Shown: positions 45,685-53,776 of the stretch, piece by piece | How the letters are laid out: each line of letters starts with the position of its first letter | How positions within the stretch are numbered: the stretch's first letter is position 1 | DNA from: Paenibacillus cellulositrophicus | Lineage (GTDB): Bacteria > Bacillota > Bacilli > Paenibacillales > Paenibacillaceae | Assembly (NCBI RefSeq): GCF_009363095.1 | Contig: NZ_CP045295.1 | Coordinates: 4,555,001 to 4,619,000, forward strand | Length of the DNA stretch: 64,000 bases | Reading direction: 5' to 3' | Notes under the pieces: model-generated | The model's database searches: none | What the model saw: the letters and a program-made list of their open reading frames with translations, nothing else | What the model was told of the DNA's origin: nothing | Translations under genes and position numbers: made by a program

Positions 45685-46140
45685 ATGGATATGCAGGTAT
45701 GGTCCGATTTTCTGCAGCAAAACTGGTTGGTGATCGTGATTGCCCTTGTCGTGCTGTTTATTGTCCTGAATCTGGTCAAGACGATGGTCAAATGGGCGCT
45801 CGTCATCATCATCGTGCTGGCGCTTGTCGTATACAGCGGCATCTCCTTGGAGCAGATCAATCAGGTCGTAACGACGGTGAAGGACGAGACCGTAGATACG
45901 CTGAAGAACGAGGCTATGGATGTCATGATGAAGGAAGCCAAGGATGCCAAGTATGCAGACAACGGGGACGGAACGTTTACGATCACGACGCCGAACCTGG
46001 AAATGAAGGGAACCAAAGGAAGCGACAAAGTGGATGTCACGTTCCGCGGCGTACCCCTCGGGCAGTGGAAGATCAACGACACGGTCAAATCGTTTATCTC
46101 CGAATCCCAGAGCCAGGCGGGCGGTTCAAATGGAAAATAA
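45685..46140 (+). CDS. membrane protein of unknown function
   Basis: A 151-residue protein with two adjacent hydrophobic segments (about 13-32 and 36-53) and an outside or cytosolic tail (about 58-151) predicted as helix followed by beta strands (GTFTITTPNLEMKG, DKVDVTFRGVPLG). Not recognised. It is 39 bases upstream of the transglutaminase gene and shares its promoter, so the two probably work together. GGGAGTG lies upstream. Confidence 0.7.
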   Translation: MDMQVWSDFLQQNWLVIVIALVVLFIVLNLVKTMVKWALVIIIVLALVVYSGISLEQINQVVTTVKDETVDTLKNEAMDVMMKEAKDAKYADNGDGTFTITTPNLEMKGTKGSDKVDVTFRGVPLGQWKINDTVKSFISESQSQAGGSNGK

Positions 46141-46179
46141 AGGACTTAATCCATGCACCAACGTGGAGGGGGTCATCTT

Positions 46180-47331
46180 ATGCTGCAATCATGGATAGAA
46201 AGTCTTAAGGAATTTAACATCATCAGCATCCTGCTGCTGCTGATCCTGCTGGTGTCCCTGCTTCAGGGCTGGGGACGGGGCGCATCCCGCTCTGCGGGAA
46301 GGCTGCTGTCCCTGCTGAGGGAAAGCGTCTTTATTCTGCTGGGGCTGGTGCTTGCGGTTCCTTTTACCTTGTGGGTATCACCCAGAGTTCAGGAATGGCT
46401 TGCCGATTATGCCAGCCAGCTCCCGAACCGGGATTTGAAAATGTGGGAGCAGATTTACTATACGTTCATTACGGCGATGGCCGATTTTCCGCTGATGCGG
46501 TTTGCGGTCATCTTTATCGTGAGCTATAGCATCATCCGTATCCTGATCCGTTGGTTGACGGTGCTGATCTTCGGCGGGAGCAGCGCGCTCTTTAACCCGG
46601 GCGGGAAGTCCTCTGCTTCGCTGCTGAGCCGATTGGCCGGTGCGTGCATCGGCCTCTTGATCGGGGCAGGACGGTGTATCGTCGTCGTTGCGCTGCTGTT
46701 CGTGTACGTATCGCTGTATCCGCACACCTCGTTTACCCAATACGTGGAGGCGTCGCCGATCTATAAAGAAGGGGCGCAGCGGGTCATCGAGCCGTTGTCG
46801 GGTCACTTGGTAAAAGACAAGCTTCCGGTATTCACGAAAGCTGTCGAAAAAGAGCTGAACGGCATCATGCAGCGCAAATACGAGGTGATCGACCACGCGA
46901 TTCCTTCGGATATCGAGGCGGCCGCCGCCGAGATCGTCAAGGGCGCGGATACCGACGAGGAAAAGGCGCGTAAATTGTATGATTGGGTCGGCACCCGGGT
47001 GCAGTACGATTACGGCAAGGTCGATGATTACGAGCAGCGGGGCATTTGGCATGAACAGACGCCGCAGGATACGTTCAACACGAAAAAGGGCGTCTGCATC
47101 GATTATGCCAGACTGTATGCAGTGATGGCCCGGTCCCAGGGCCTGCAGGTGAAGGTGGTCACCGGCCAAGGCTATGACGGCCAGGGCGGATATGGACCGC
47201 ATGCCTGGAATGAAGTGTATTTGCCTGAAAAGAACAAGTGGGTGCCGCTGGATCCGACATGGGCGCAGAGCGGCGACTGGTTCAATCCTCCGAAGTTTGC
47301 GGAGACGCATATTAAGGAGCAGATGCTGTAA
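46180..47331 (+). CDS. membrane protein with transglutaminase-like domain
   Basis: A 383-residue protein. The N-terminal part (about 10-200) has four or five membrane segments in a CvpA-like layout. The C-terminal part (about 255-383) is a transglutaminase-like thiol domain with the triad Cys306 (KGVCIDYA), His341 (GPHAWNEV) and Asp358 (PLDPTW). Such domains act as proteases or amidases on cell-wall or protein substrates. GGAGGGGG lies 7 bases before ATG 46180. A bidirectional terminator follows. Exact role unknown. Confidence 0.85.
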   Translation: MLQSWIESLKEFNIISILLLLILLVSLLQGWGRGASRSAGRLLSLLRESVFILLGLVLAVPFTLWVSPRVQEWLADYASQLPNRDLKMWEQIYYTFITAMADFPLMRFAVIFIVSYSIIRILIRWLTVLIFGGSSALFNPGGKSSASLLSRLAGACIGLLIGAGRCIVVVALLFVYVSLYPHTSFTQYVEASPIYKEGAQRVIEPLSGHLVKDKLPVFTKAVEKELNGIMQRKYEVIDHAIPSDIEAAAAEIVKGADTDEEKARKLYDWVGTRVQYDYGKVDDYEQRGIWHEQTPQDTFNTKKGVCIDYARLYAVMARSQGLQVKVVTGQGYDGQGGYGPHAWNEVYLPEKNKWVPLDPTWAQSGDWFNPPKFAETHIKEQML

Positions 47332-47367
47332 TTCAAGCTGGTATATCTAATGGTATAGGATCATTGA

Positions 47368-47405
47368 AAAAAATCCCCTTGCCCGTTCTGGGCAAGGGGA
47401 TTTTG
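47368..47405. terminator. bidirectional terminator between transglutaminase and nucleotidase genes
   Basis: AAAATCCCCTTGCCC and GGGCAAGGGGATTTT form a perfect 15-bp stem. Confidence 0.93.
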
Positions 47406-47486
47406 TGCTTTGATAAGTGGTGCTTTGAAGCTGGATGCTGGGCTTCATTCCCGAGTTTCGCAGCTTCCTTAAGGTTGCCGTCAAGG

Positions 47487-49319
47487 TTACGCAGGCAGCT
47501 TGATTTGCTGGCCGGGATAAATCCGGTTGGCGTTCTTGATATGATTCAGGTCGCGCAGCGTCTGCCAGGTCGTGTCGTATTTCAGCGAGATGCTGTACAG
47601 CGTGTCGCCTTTCTTGACGATATAGACCTTCGCGGCTGGAGCAGGGGCCGGTTTGACTTCTGGCTGCGGCTTGGCTGGCGCTGCCGGCTTCGAAGGCGTC
47701 GACGTTTCCGGTTTGGCCGGCGTTGGCGCAGCTTCGGACGGTGCCGGCGCTGTCGTTGCCGCAGGGGCAGGGCCTTCGGTAATCCGACCGGCCGGTCCTT
47801 CCGGAATCAGCTTGCCCTGCTGGATATAGTTGATCAGGGCTTCGTCAAGGGCGCCGTACATGCCGGCTTGCGGATACTTCGTGAACATCGTGTATTCGTC
47901 GCCGCCGACAGCCATAAAGTCATTGGTCGCGAGCGAATACGTGGCGTCCGGATCGAGCGCTTTATCGCCGATCTTCACGGAGTGAACACGGCTTCCTTTC
48001 GGCTTGGACGTATCAATCTTAAACGTCACCCCGGAAACCTGGGAGAAGCCTCCCTTGGACTGCGGATAGTCGGATACGCCGTTCTCGAGGGCCGCCTTAA
48101 TATCAGAGCCTTTAACCTTCAGCTGCACGATTTGGTTGCCGAATGGCAAAACCGTAACGATGTCGCCTTTGGTGATTGTGCCGGCTTCGATCGACGCGCG
48201 GATGCCTCCGCCGTTCGTGATCGCCACATCCGATTGGCTCACATCGCGCATCGCATCGGCTAGCAGGTCACCGAGGTTAGTTTCGCCGGTGCGCGCTTTC
48301 TCGCGGGAACCCTCCAGCTTCACAGGCGTCTCGCCGACTTTTTCCTTCAGAATCGGCTCCTGCTCCTTCTGAATGGATGCGACCAGATCGGCGACCTTCG
48401 GGTCGGCCTTGATATCGGCAGCTTCCTTCTCATCGATCAGCGTGGCTTCTTTCTTCACCACTTTATGGTTGTCGACCCACAGATCGACGACGCCGACATA
48501 TTTCGTGTATTCGCCGGCGCTGGCGATCAGCGTGTTGTTGTCGGCCATCAGGCCGTTTTCCAGAACCGTATGGCTGTGTCCGTCGATGAAAATGTCGATG
48601 CCGGGCACTTCCTTAACGACCTTAAGGCTGGTGTCGACACTCGATTTGTCCTGACCGAGGTGGCCAACTACGACAACGACGTCGACCTGCCCGCGGATTT
48701 CGTTCACCCATTTCTTGGCTTCAGCCGATGGGGCGGCGAACTTCAGCCCGGTGACGTTGGTCGGGTTCGTCTTATATGCGGTCTCCGGCGTGCTGAGGCC
48801 GATAATGCCGAACTTGACGCCGTCGACTTCCTTGATTATGTAAGGCTTGAAGAGGGTAGTGCCGTCAGACTGGATGACGTTCGCGCTCAGCATCGGGAAC
48901 TTTAACTCCTTGGAGAGTTCCACGAGATGCTTCCAGCCGTAGTTGAATTCGTGATTGCCCGGAACCATGGCGTCATAACCCATTTCGTTCATGACCTTCA
49001 CGATGCTCTCGCCTTGAACGAGCGTGGCAAATGGCGTACCGTGTACGGCATCACCCGCATCAAGAACGAGCGTATCCGGATTTTTGCTGCGGTATTGGTT
49101 AAAGATTCCTGTGACCTTGGCAAATCCCATTTCAGGGGATGCTTCTACCGCACGGCCGTGCATATCATTCGTGTGCAAAATCGTAATATGCTTGCCGGAC
49201 GGGGCGGATGGCTCCGGGGTATTCCCGGTTGTACCCTCTGCCGCTGCTGCCGCCTGGGCCGAACCAGCCAACAGCACCGCGCTGAACAGAAGGGAGGTGA
49301 ACCATTTCCTTGTGATCAT
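47487..49319 (-). CDS. secreted 5'-nucleotidase / UDP-sugar hydrolase with LysM anchor
   Basis: A 610-residue exported enzyme. A signal peptide (about 1-27) is followed by a metallophosphatase domain (ILHTNDMHG near 48, DAGDAVHG, PGNHEFNYG, DGHSHT), a 5'-nucleotidase C-terminal domain (NGGGIRASIEAG, then AVGGDEYTMF), an Ala/Pro-rich linker (about 510-560) and a C-terminal LysM domain (about 565-610) that binds peptidoglycan. It should release phosphate and nucleosides from nucleotides at the cell wall. ATG 49319 lies 11 bases after AGGAGG; the ATG three codons earlier is only 2 bases from it. Confidence 0.92.
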   Translation of the reverse strand: MITRKWFTSLLFSAVLLAGSAQAAAAAEGTTGNTPEPSAPSGKHITILHTNDMHGRAVEASPEMGFAKVTGIFNQYRSKNPDTLVLDAGDAVHGTPFATLVQGESIVKVMNEMGYDAMVPGNHEFNYGWKHLVELSKELKFPMLSANVIQSDGTTLFKPYIIKEVDGVKFGIIGLSTPETAYKTNPTNVTGLKFAAPSAEAKKWVNEIRGQVDVVVVVGHLGQDKSSVDTSLKVVKEVPGIDIFIDGHSHTVLENGLMADNNTLIASAGEYTKYVGVVDLWVDNHKVVKKEATLIDEKEAADIKADPKVADLVASIQKEQEPILKEKVGETPVKLEGSREKARTGETNLGDLLADAMRDVSQSDVAITNGGGIRASIEAGTITKGDIVTVLPFGNQIVQLKVKGSDIKAALENGVSDYPQSKGGFSQVSGVTFKIDTSKPKGSRVHSVKIGDKALDPDATYSLATNDFMAVGGDEYTMFTKYPQAGMYGALDEALINYIQQGKLIPEGPAGRITEGPAPAATTAPAPSEAAPTPAKPETSTPSKPAAPAKPQPEVKPAPAPAAKVYIVKKGDTLYSISLKYDTTWQTLRDLNHIKNANRIYPGQQIKLPA

Positions 49320-49421
49320 GAATCTCATAACCTCCTAAATCATATTGGATAAATTTTCCTTCCCTATTATTCTAATAAACTATCGGAATGGTGAAATAAG
49401 ACTTATGAATCATTTATTGGC

Positions 49422-49835
49422 CTAAGGTTGAATATAAGTGTGCATTTCCGGCGGAATGCCGACACGCTTGCAGTAGGTTTCAGCCGTTTCGCCCTGCAGT
49501 ATCGCCGTCCCAGCGGACAGAAGGCCGACGGCAAACCGGTTGGCCTGCCGCTCCAGCTTGCCGGGGGCAAAGTAGGAATGCTCCTCCAGAAAAAAACGGT
49601 TGATCCCCTTATGGAGCCGGTCATGGCCGAGCTCATGCGCGCAGACAAACCGCTGCCACTCGGGGGACAGCTCGCTGTGAATCACAATGAACCGCCGTCT
49701 CAGTTTCCGGTAATAGAGTCCCTTGGTGGATTTGCCGAGATCCAGGTAACGGATATGAATGCCAAGGGACCGGGAAAGTTCGAAAGGGCAGCTGGTCTTA
49801 TATTTTCGGATTAGCTTTCGAATCATTTCATCCAT
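49422..49835 (-). CDS. ImmA/IrrE-type metallopeptidase
   Basis: A 137-residue peptidase with the zinc motif HELGH (His67, Glu68, His71) and a distal Glu in LERQANRFA. In ICEBs1 and phages, ImmA cleaves the partner XRE repressor and frees the element's late genes. The repressor gene lies just upstream. I chose ATG 49835 (GCAGGTG upstream); GTG 49871, 4 bases after the repressor stop, is an alternative. It opens the phage-derived region. Confidence 0.9.
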   Translation of the reverse strand: MDEMIRKLIRKYKTSCPFELSRSLGIHIRYLDLGKSTKGLYYRKLRRRFIVIHSELSPEWQRFVCAHELGHDRLHKGINRFFLEEHSYFAPGKLERQANRFAVGLLSAGTAILQGETAETYCKRVGIPPEMHTYIQP

Positions 49836-49874
49836 AGGATTCACCTGCAAGTTGTGGATTGTTCGTCCCACCCA

Positions 49875-50333
49875 TCACGAAGAAGAGGGGCTGTCCGGAG
49901 AACCTGGCTCCTTCTTCTTCCGTTTATTCATCTGCTTCGCTTCCCAGAACAGCCCGGTGAGGACATCCTTGATGCGCTGCTTGTCCTCGGCGTCCAGCGG
50001 AATTCCGTCGAACATCAGCTCTCCGTCTTCCTCCAGCATTTTCTTGAAATCCCGCTTGTCCTTATAGGTCGCCCATGCCGGCGCTTCCTCCCGTAATCCT
50101 TTGGGAGCCCCGTCTGCATCCCAAAACCCTGCTGCGCTCATCAGTTCGCCGTAAGGAACTTCCAGCGCGTCCGCGAGCTTCCGGATGGTCGGCGGTTTGG
50201 GCACGCCCCGAATCCCGTTCTCCATGCGGGAAATTTGCGAATTGCTGATGCCCGAGGCTTCGGCAAGCTGGTTGATCGTCATGCCCTTCTGCTCGCGCAG
50301 CCGCTTAAGCACGGCTCCGAATTCTTTTTCCAC
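49875..50333 (-). CDS. XRE-family repressor, partner of ImmA
   Basis: A 152-residue regulator. The Cro/C1-type helix-turn-helix covers about 7-63 (NQLAEASGISNSQISRMENG). The C-terminal part (about 80-152) is charged and ends in a KRKKKEPGS/Ser-rich tail, the likely ImmA cleavage or oligomerisation part. Start is GTG with GGAGTG upstream. It is divergent from the ArpU gene, so the 260-base gap between them should hold the operators. Confidence 0.88.
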   Translation of the reverse strand: MEKEFGAVLKRLREQKGMTINQLAEASGISNSQISRMENGIRGVPKPPTIRKLADALEVPYGELMSAAGFWDADGAPKGLREEAPAWATYKDKRDFKKMLEEDGELMFDGIPLDAEDKQRIKDVLTGLFWEAKQMNKRKKKEPGSPDSPSSS

Positions 50334-50594
50334 GGTTTAGCCACTCCCTCTATGACGTTGATCTATTTCTATCCGTTACTATAATCGAATGTTGCCAAAA
50401 GGTAAAGAAAATGATGTTATAATTACCAAATGGCATGAAAGAAAAAGGAATCCGGAGTGAAATGGTGGTTAAGCCGGGATTTCCGGGTTTTACGGGATAC
50501 CCAAAAAGTGGTATGTTAACATCATTATACGAACAAAAATGCGAACAAGCCACAGTTTTTTTAGGTGAACATCCATGAAGGAGCGTGTTTGAAT

Positions 50595-51071
50595 ATGGAT
50601 CAAATGCTGCCGCAGCTGGACCGCCGCAAGACCCAGGCCGCCGTTGAAGCGATTTTGGAGAAATACCGGATCTATAAAACGATTACGTTTGAAGTCAGGG
50701 AAGCGAGCGTTACCGCCTCTTATACCGAACGGTTTCACGGACCGACCAACGTGACCTCGGACCAGACGGCGCAGGTCGCCGTCTACAATGTGGACGCGCC
50801 TGCGGCCCGCCAGGCATACTGCCGGATGATCGAGTCGATCGTGGAACGGCTGGGCGAACGGGAACAGACACTGATCCGCGAACGGTATATGAAGGAAGAT
50901 GACGTCTTCGATTATAAAGTCTACAATTACGTGCTCGACCCGCCGGTCAGTAAGGACACGTACACGAAAATACGAACGCGAGCCTTCTATAAAATGGCGC
51001 TGGCGTTTGCAGACCGCGGGCTGCTGACGTTATCCGAGCTTCAAAAAGCCAAAGCCTGCAATTCCAAATAA
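50595..51071 (+). CDS. ArpU-family phage late-gene regulator
   Basis: A 158-residue protein of the ArpU/RinA group (sigma-like activators of packaging and lysis genes). A conserved N-terminal helix (about 1-30) and a C-terminal helix-turn-helix-like part (ERYMKEDDVFDYKVYNYVL, then SKDTYTKIRTRAFYKMALAFA) are visible. In phages it normally precedes the terminase or lysis genes; here only lysis genes follow. AAGGAG lies 11 bases before ATG 50595; TTG 50589 is possible. Terminator at 51092. Confidence 0.85.
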   Translation: MDQMLPQLDRRKTQAAVEAILEKYRIYKTITFEVREASVTASYTERFHGPTNVTSDQTAQVAVYNVDAPAARQAYCRMIESIVERLGEREQTLIRERYMKEDDVFDYKVYNYVLDPPVSKDTYTKIRTRAFYKMALAFADRGLLTLSELQKAKACNSK

Positions 51072-51091
51072 AGCCCGCTCATAAGCGGGAC

Positions 51092-51125
51092 AAGCCGGGG
51101 ACCGGAAAGGTCTTCGGCTTTTTTC
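51092..51125 (+). terminator. terminator after the arpU gene
   Basis: AAGCCGGGGACC pairs with GGTCTTCGGCTT (one wobble), followed by six T. Confidence 0.85.
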
Positions 51126-51220
51126 TTATCTAATGGGAAACGGGAGTTTCGGGGGATGAATCGGCCGTAGAAGTACTGATCCTAACCATTCCTATTTGGA
51201 ATAAAAAGGATGTAAAAATA

Positions 51221-51234
51221 CGAACATATATTCG
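51221..51234. promoter_or_regulatory. SOS (LexA) box-like sequence
   Basis: CGAACATATATTCG differs by one base from the Firmicute LexA consensus CGAACNNNNGTTCG. A TACTAT -10-like hexamer follows directly. In a phage-derived region this would fit damage-induced expression, but no strong -35 is seen. Confidence 0.45.
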
Positions 51235-51352
51235 TACTATTTTCCGCCGATAACCGTCCGAACTGCCGTCAGCGTTTTCGAATCCGGGGTGTAAGATTAT
51301 ATCATCGGGAATGAAGCAAAGGGACGTACCGAACACAATCAGTGGATGTTAA

Positions 51353-51378
51353 GCCGGCCGGAAGGGCCGGTTTTTTTT
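51353..51378 (+). terminator. terminator at the left edge of the AT-rich insert
   Basis: CCGGCC-GGAA-GGGCCGG with eight T. It is very similar to the terminator at 53231 on the other side of the cargo genes. Confidence 0.88.
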
Positions 51379-51439
51379 GCGGACGTGTACCTGCTCATTG
51401 CCCGGTAAGCTTTGATCAGAGAGAAAGGAGGGGGCCGAG

Positions 51440-51463
51440 TTGATTGAACTGCGGTCATCTTAG
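51440..51463 (+). pseudogene. gene stub with strong ribosome site
   Basis: AAAGGAGGGGG (51424-51434) stands 5 bases before TTG 51440, but the frame ends after seven codons (IELRSS after the start). Such a strong site before a stub suggests the 5' end of a lost phage gene cut off at the edge of the AT-rich insert. A leader peptide is the alternative. Confidence 0.35.
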
Positions 51464-51524
51464 TAAAAAACTATGATATTCGAACCTTAGCATGAATCAC
51501 ACTAAACAATTGGGAGGTTTACAA

Positions 51525-52628
51525 ATGAAAAAATTAACTGTTGCAGCTATGTCCGCAATTCTAGCGCTTACGCTTACCGTCCCTGGTGCTTTTGCTTCCG
51601 AATCAACATCAGCGAAACTTGATATTTCAGCGATAGCAACGAAGAAAATCGCCGAGCGGGTTCAGTTGGGGCACGATGACTTTGTGGGAGTTACAATTGG
51701 CAAAACCATTGGAATGAAAGATGAAAATGAACAAGTTACTAAAACTCTTGTTGTGCTTCAACGGGGAAATGAAGTAGCGGGATACTTCGTCATTGATAAT
51801 GAAAAGGGACTACTTCTAGAATTTGCTACCGGTAGTGTATATCCTGGGCAAGGTGAGAATGAGGGTAACCTTTATTATTTTGGTCCGCTTTTTTATGCCA
51901 ACAAGATCAATGACACAGATTTCAAAGATTTAAAAACCAAAAAGTCATTTAACAAAAAGGTATTGGCCGAAGTAAAGTCAAAAAAAGATAAAGCCAAATC
52001 TATTTTGGAGCCATCTCCAGCGATCGCGCCGCCAGCAGAGAATGGTGAAGTTGGGACTAATACAATTATAAATTATGAATACGGTTATATTAACGGTGTG
52101 CCAGATTATCAGCAAAACGATAACCCGAGTATGGATAATGACTGCGTTCCCACATCCGGTGCTAATACAATCATGTACTGGCGAGGCCAAGGGTACACAG
52201 CTCTTTCCTCCAGCGGGATTTGGACGAATGTTGCGGATCGTCTAGGCGTACTTATGAAGCATAATAATACTTATGGTGTTTACAGTAGCGATATTGCTCC
52301 AGGATTGAACGCTTATTTTAAAGAAAAGGGATATACTAACTTCAGTACAACACGAGATACATCGCCAACTTTCGGGGAGATGAAGACAGAGGTAAATGCA
52401 AAAAGTCCGGGGTTTTTAAGGCTGGAACACTATGGATATATCCCGGAGGGCTCGGATGGCGGGCACTTGGTCAACTTGGTCGGTTATGAGACTTATACTC
52501 AGACTGATGACTGGTCTAATCCGCAATATGCAATTGTGCATGACAATTGGAAAACGACAGGAACCGATGTGTATTTGCTGTTGGGGCAATACGGTTCAAT
52601 AACGGATATGTGGAAAGTTAGGGATTAA
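51525..52628 (+). CDS. secreted C39-like cysteine peptidase
   Basis: A 367-residue exported protein. Signal peptide about 1-25 (cleavage after AFA). An N-terminal domain (about 30-150) has a streptopain-propeptide-like strand pattern (VVLQRGNEVAGYFVIDNE). The C39-like peptidase domain (about 185-350) carries Cys207 (NDCVPTSG), His314 (GGHLVNLVGYE) and Asp340 (AIVHDNW). GGGAGG lies upstream of ATG 51525. Codon use is AT-richer than its neighbours. It sits between phage regulator and holin, so it looks like cargo. Target unknown: a wall or peptide substrate outside the cell. Confidence 0.82.
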   Translation: MKKLTVAAMSAILALTLTVPGAFASESTSAKLDISAIATKKIAERVQLGHDDFVGVTIGKTIGMKDENEQVTKTLVVLQRGNEVAGYFVIDNEKGLLLEFATGSVYPGQGENEGNLYYFGPLFYANKINDTDFKDLKTKKSFNKKVLAEVKSKKDKAKSILEPSPAIAPPAENGEVGTNTIINYEYGYINGVPDYQQNDNPSMDNDCVPTSGANTIMYWRGQGYTALSSSGIWTNVADRLGVLMKHNNTYGVYSSDIAPGLNAYFKEKGYTNFSTTRDTSPTFGEMKTEVNAKSPGFLRLEHYGYIPEGSDGGHLVNLVGYETYTQTDDWSNPQYAIVHDNWKTTGTDVYLLLGQYGSITDMWKVRD

Positions 52629-52642
52629 ACGTTTAGATCAGC

Positions 52643-52679
52643 GAACGCTTGGATATATCCAAGCGTTTGCTTGTTTTTT
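52643..52679 (+). terminator. terminator after the C39-like gene
   Basis: AACGCTTGGATATATCCAAGCGTT is nearly all stem, followed by a T-rich run. Confidence 0.88.
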
Positions 52680-52739
52680 GCGTACGGATGAAACTTTATT
52701 AGTAAAATAATCGTTTGTAAAAAAAAGGAGGGATTATTT

Positions 52740-53165
52740 ATGAAAAAAAAGCCATTGTTGTTGCTTTCATTAATAACTATTCTATTACTCTTATGCAGTG
52801 GCTGTAACAAAGATAGTTCATCAAATAAGGAAGTAATCGATTCATCACCAAGAGAACTGCAGGCTTTCTATCCGGGTGACATTACCAAGGTTGATGCCAT
52901 AAAAATTGTTAGTGGGAGCGACGGAATTCCGAAGACCATCAGTGATCCAACACAAGTTAAGAATTGGATTGAACATATTCGTCATTTAACAGTCGTCCCT
53001 GATATAAATCCACAAGACTCAAGTGGCGTTTTATTCCATGTTACTTTGTTGGAGCAGAAACAAGAAAAGTTAAATGTAACGCCAACCAATATTGATCATA
53101 CTCCTATAAAGCCAAACACACAGTTAGCTGAACTCATGAAGGAACTTTATGGGAATGCTGATTAG
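52740..53165 (+). CDS. lipoprotein of unknown function
   Basis: A 141-residue protein with a lipobox LCSGC (Cys at about 22) after a short basic and hydrophobic signal. The mature part has a mixed pattern (ITKVDAIKIVSGSDG, TQVKNWIEHIRHL) reminiscent of small substrate- or inhibitor-type lipoproteins, but no family is recognised. AAAGGAGGG lies 8 bases upstream. AT-rich like the C39 gene before it; the two may be an enzyme and its immunity or inhibitor protein, which is speculation. Confidence 0.75.
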   Translation: MKKKPLLLLSLITILLLLCSGCNKDSSSNKEVIDSSPRELQAFYPGDITKVDAIKIVSGSDGIPKTISDPTQVKNWIEHIRHLTVVPDINPQDSSGVLFHVTLLEQKQEKLNVTPTNIDHTPIKPNTQLAELMKELYGNAD

Positions 53166-53230
53166 CAAGCAAACCAAGGGACAGAGAAATTACTAAAAAA
53201 TGCAGTTTAAAGAATACAAAGAGTGAGACC

Positions 53231-53257
53231 TGCCGGCCAAAAGAGGCCGGTTTTTTC
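53231..53257 (+). terminator. terminator at the right edge of the AT-rich insert
   Basis: GCCGGCC-AAAAGA-GGCCGG with six T; near copy of the hairpin at 51353. Confidence 0.88.
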
Positions 53258-53344
53258 GAGTTTCAAGAAGTTATGGAACGAAGTGGTAGTAGGAATTCGT
53301 TTGCCTTACACGGGTCATTTTTTCAATCAAAGGAGGTCATCCCC

Positions 53345-53776
53345 ATGGAAGAGCGCATCGCCCTGACGTTAAAGGCACTGTCAACGGCATTTGGCGCGAT
53401 TGCCGGGTATTTGTTCGGAGGCTGGAACGTCCTGATCAACCTGCTGCTCATTCTCGTTGTGGTCGATTGGCTTACCGGATTTGGCGTAGCGTGGGTGAAC
53501 GGACAGCTAATGAGCCGGAAGGGATTTTACGGCATTGCCCGTAAGATCGCCGTGTTTATGATGGTTACCGTTGCCCACTTTATTGATGTCGTGCTGGGAA
53601 ACTTGAAGTATTTTCAGAACGCAGTGATCTTCTTCTATCTGGCTAACGAGTTGCTCAGCATTTTGGAGAACGTAGGCCGTATGGGGCTTCCAATCCCCAA
53701 GGTGTTCCAGCGGGCCATTGAAATATTGGAAAGTAAGTCGGAAGAGGAGGAGTCCGCCACACATGAACCCAAATGA
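53345..53776 (+). CDS. phage lysis holin (phi29/TcdE-type)
   Basis: A 143-residue membrane protein with three or four segments (about 8-25, 28-45, 66-83 and 90-108) and a charged C-terminus (KSEEEESATHEPK). The VVVDWLTGFGVAWVNGQLMSRKGFYGIARK block is the signature of the toxin-secretion/phage-lysis holin family. It would make membrane holes that let the endolysin out. AAAGGAGG lies 8 bases before ATG 53345. The endolysin gene overlaps its end by 14 bases. Confidence 0.92.
   Translation: MEERIALTLKALSTAFGAIAGYLFGGWNVLINLLLILVVVDWLTGFGVAWVNGQLMSRKGFYGIARKIAVFMMVTVAHFIDVVLGNLKYFQNAVIFFYLANELLSILENVGRMGLPIPKVFQRAIEILESKSEEEESATHEPK

Larger units (their letters stand above)
51072..51524. other. 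gap between the phage regulator and the cargo genes
   Basis: It holds two terminators (51092 and 51353), a LexA-like box (51221) and a strong ribosome site followed by an eight-codon stub (51440-51463). No full gene is seen. This is where phage structural genes would be expected. Confidence 0.6.
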
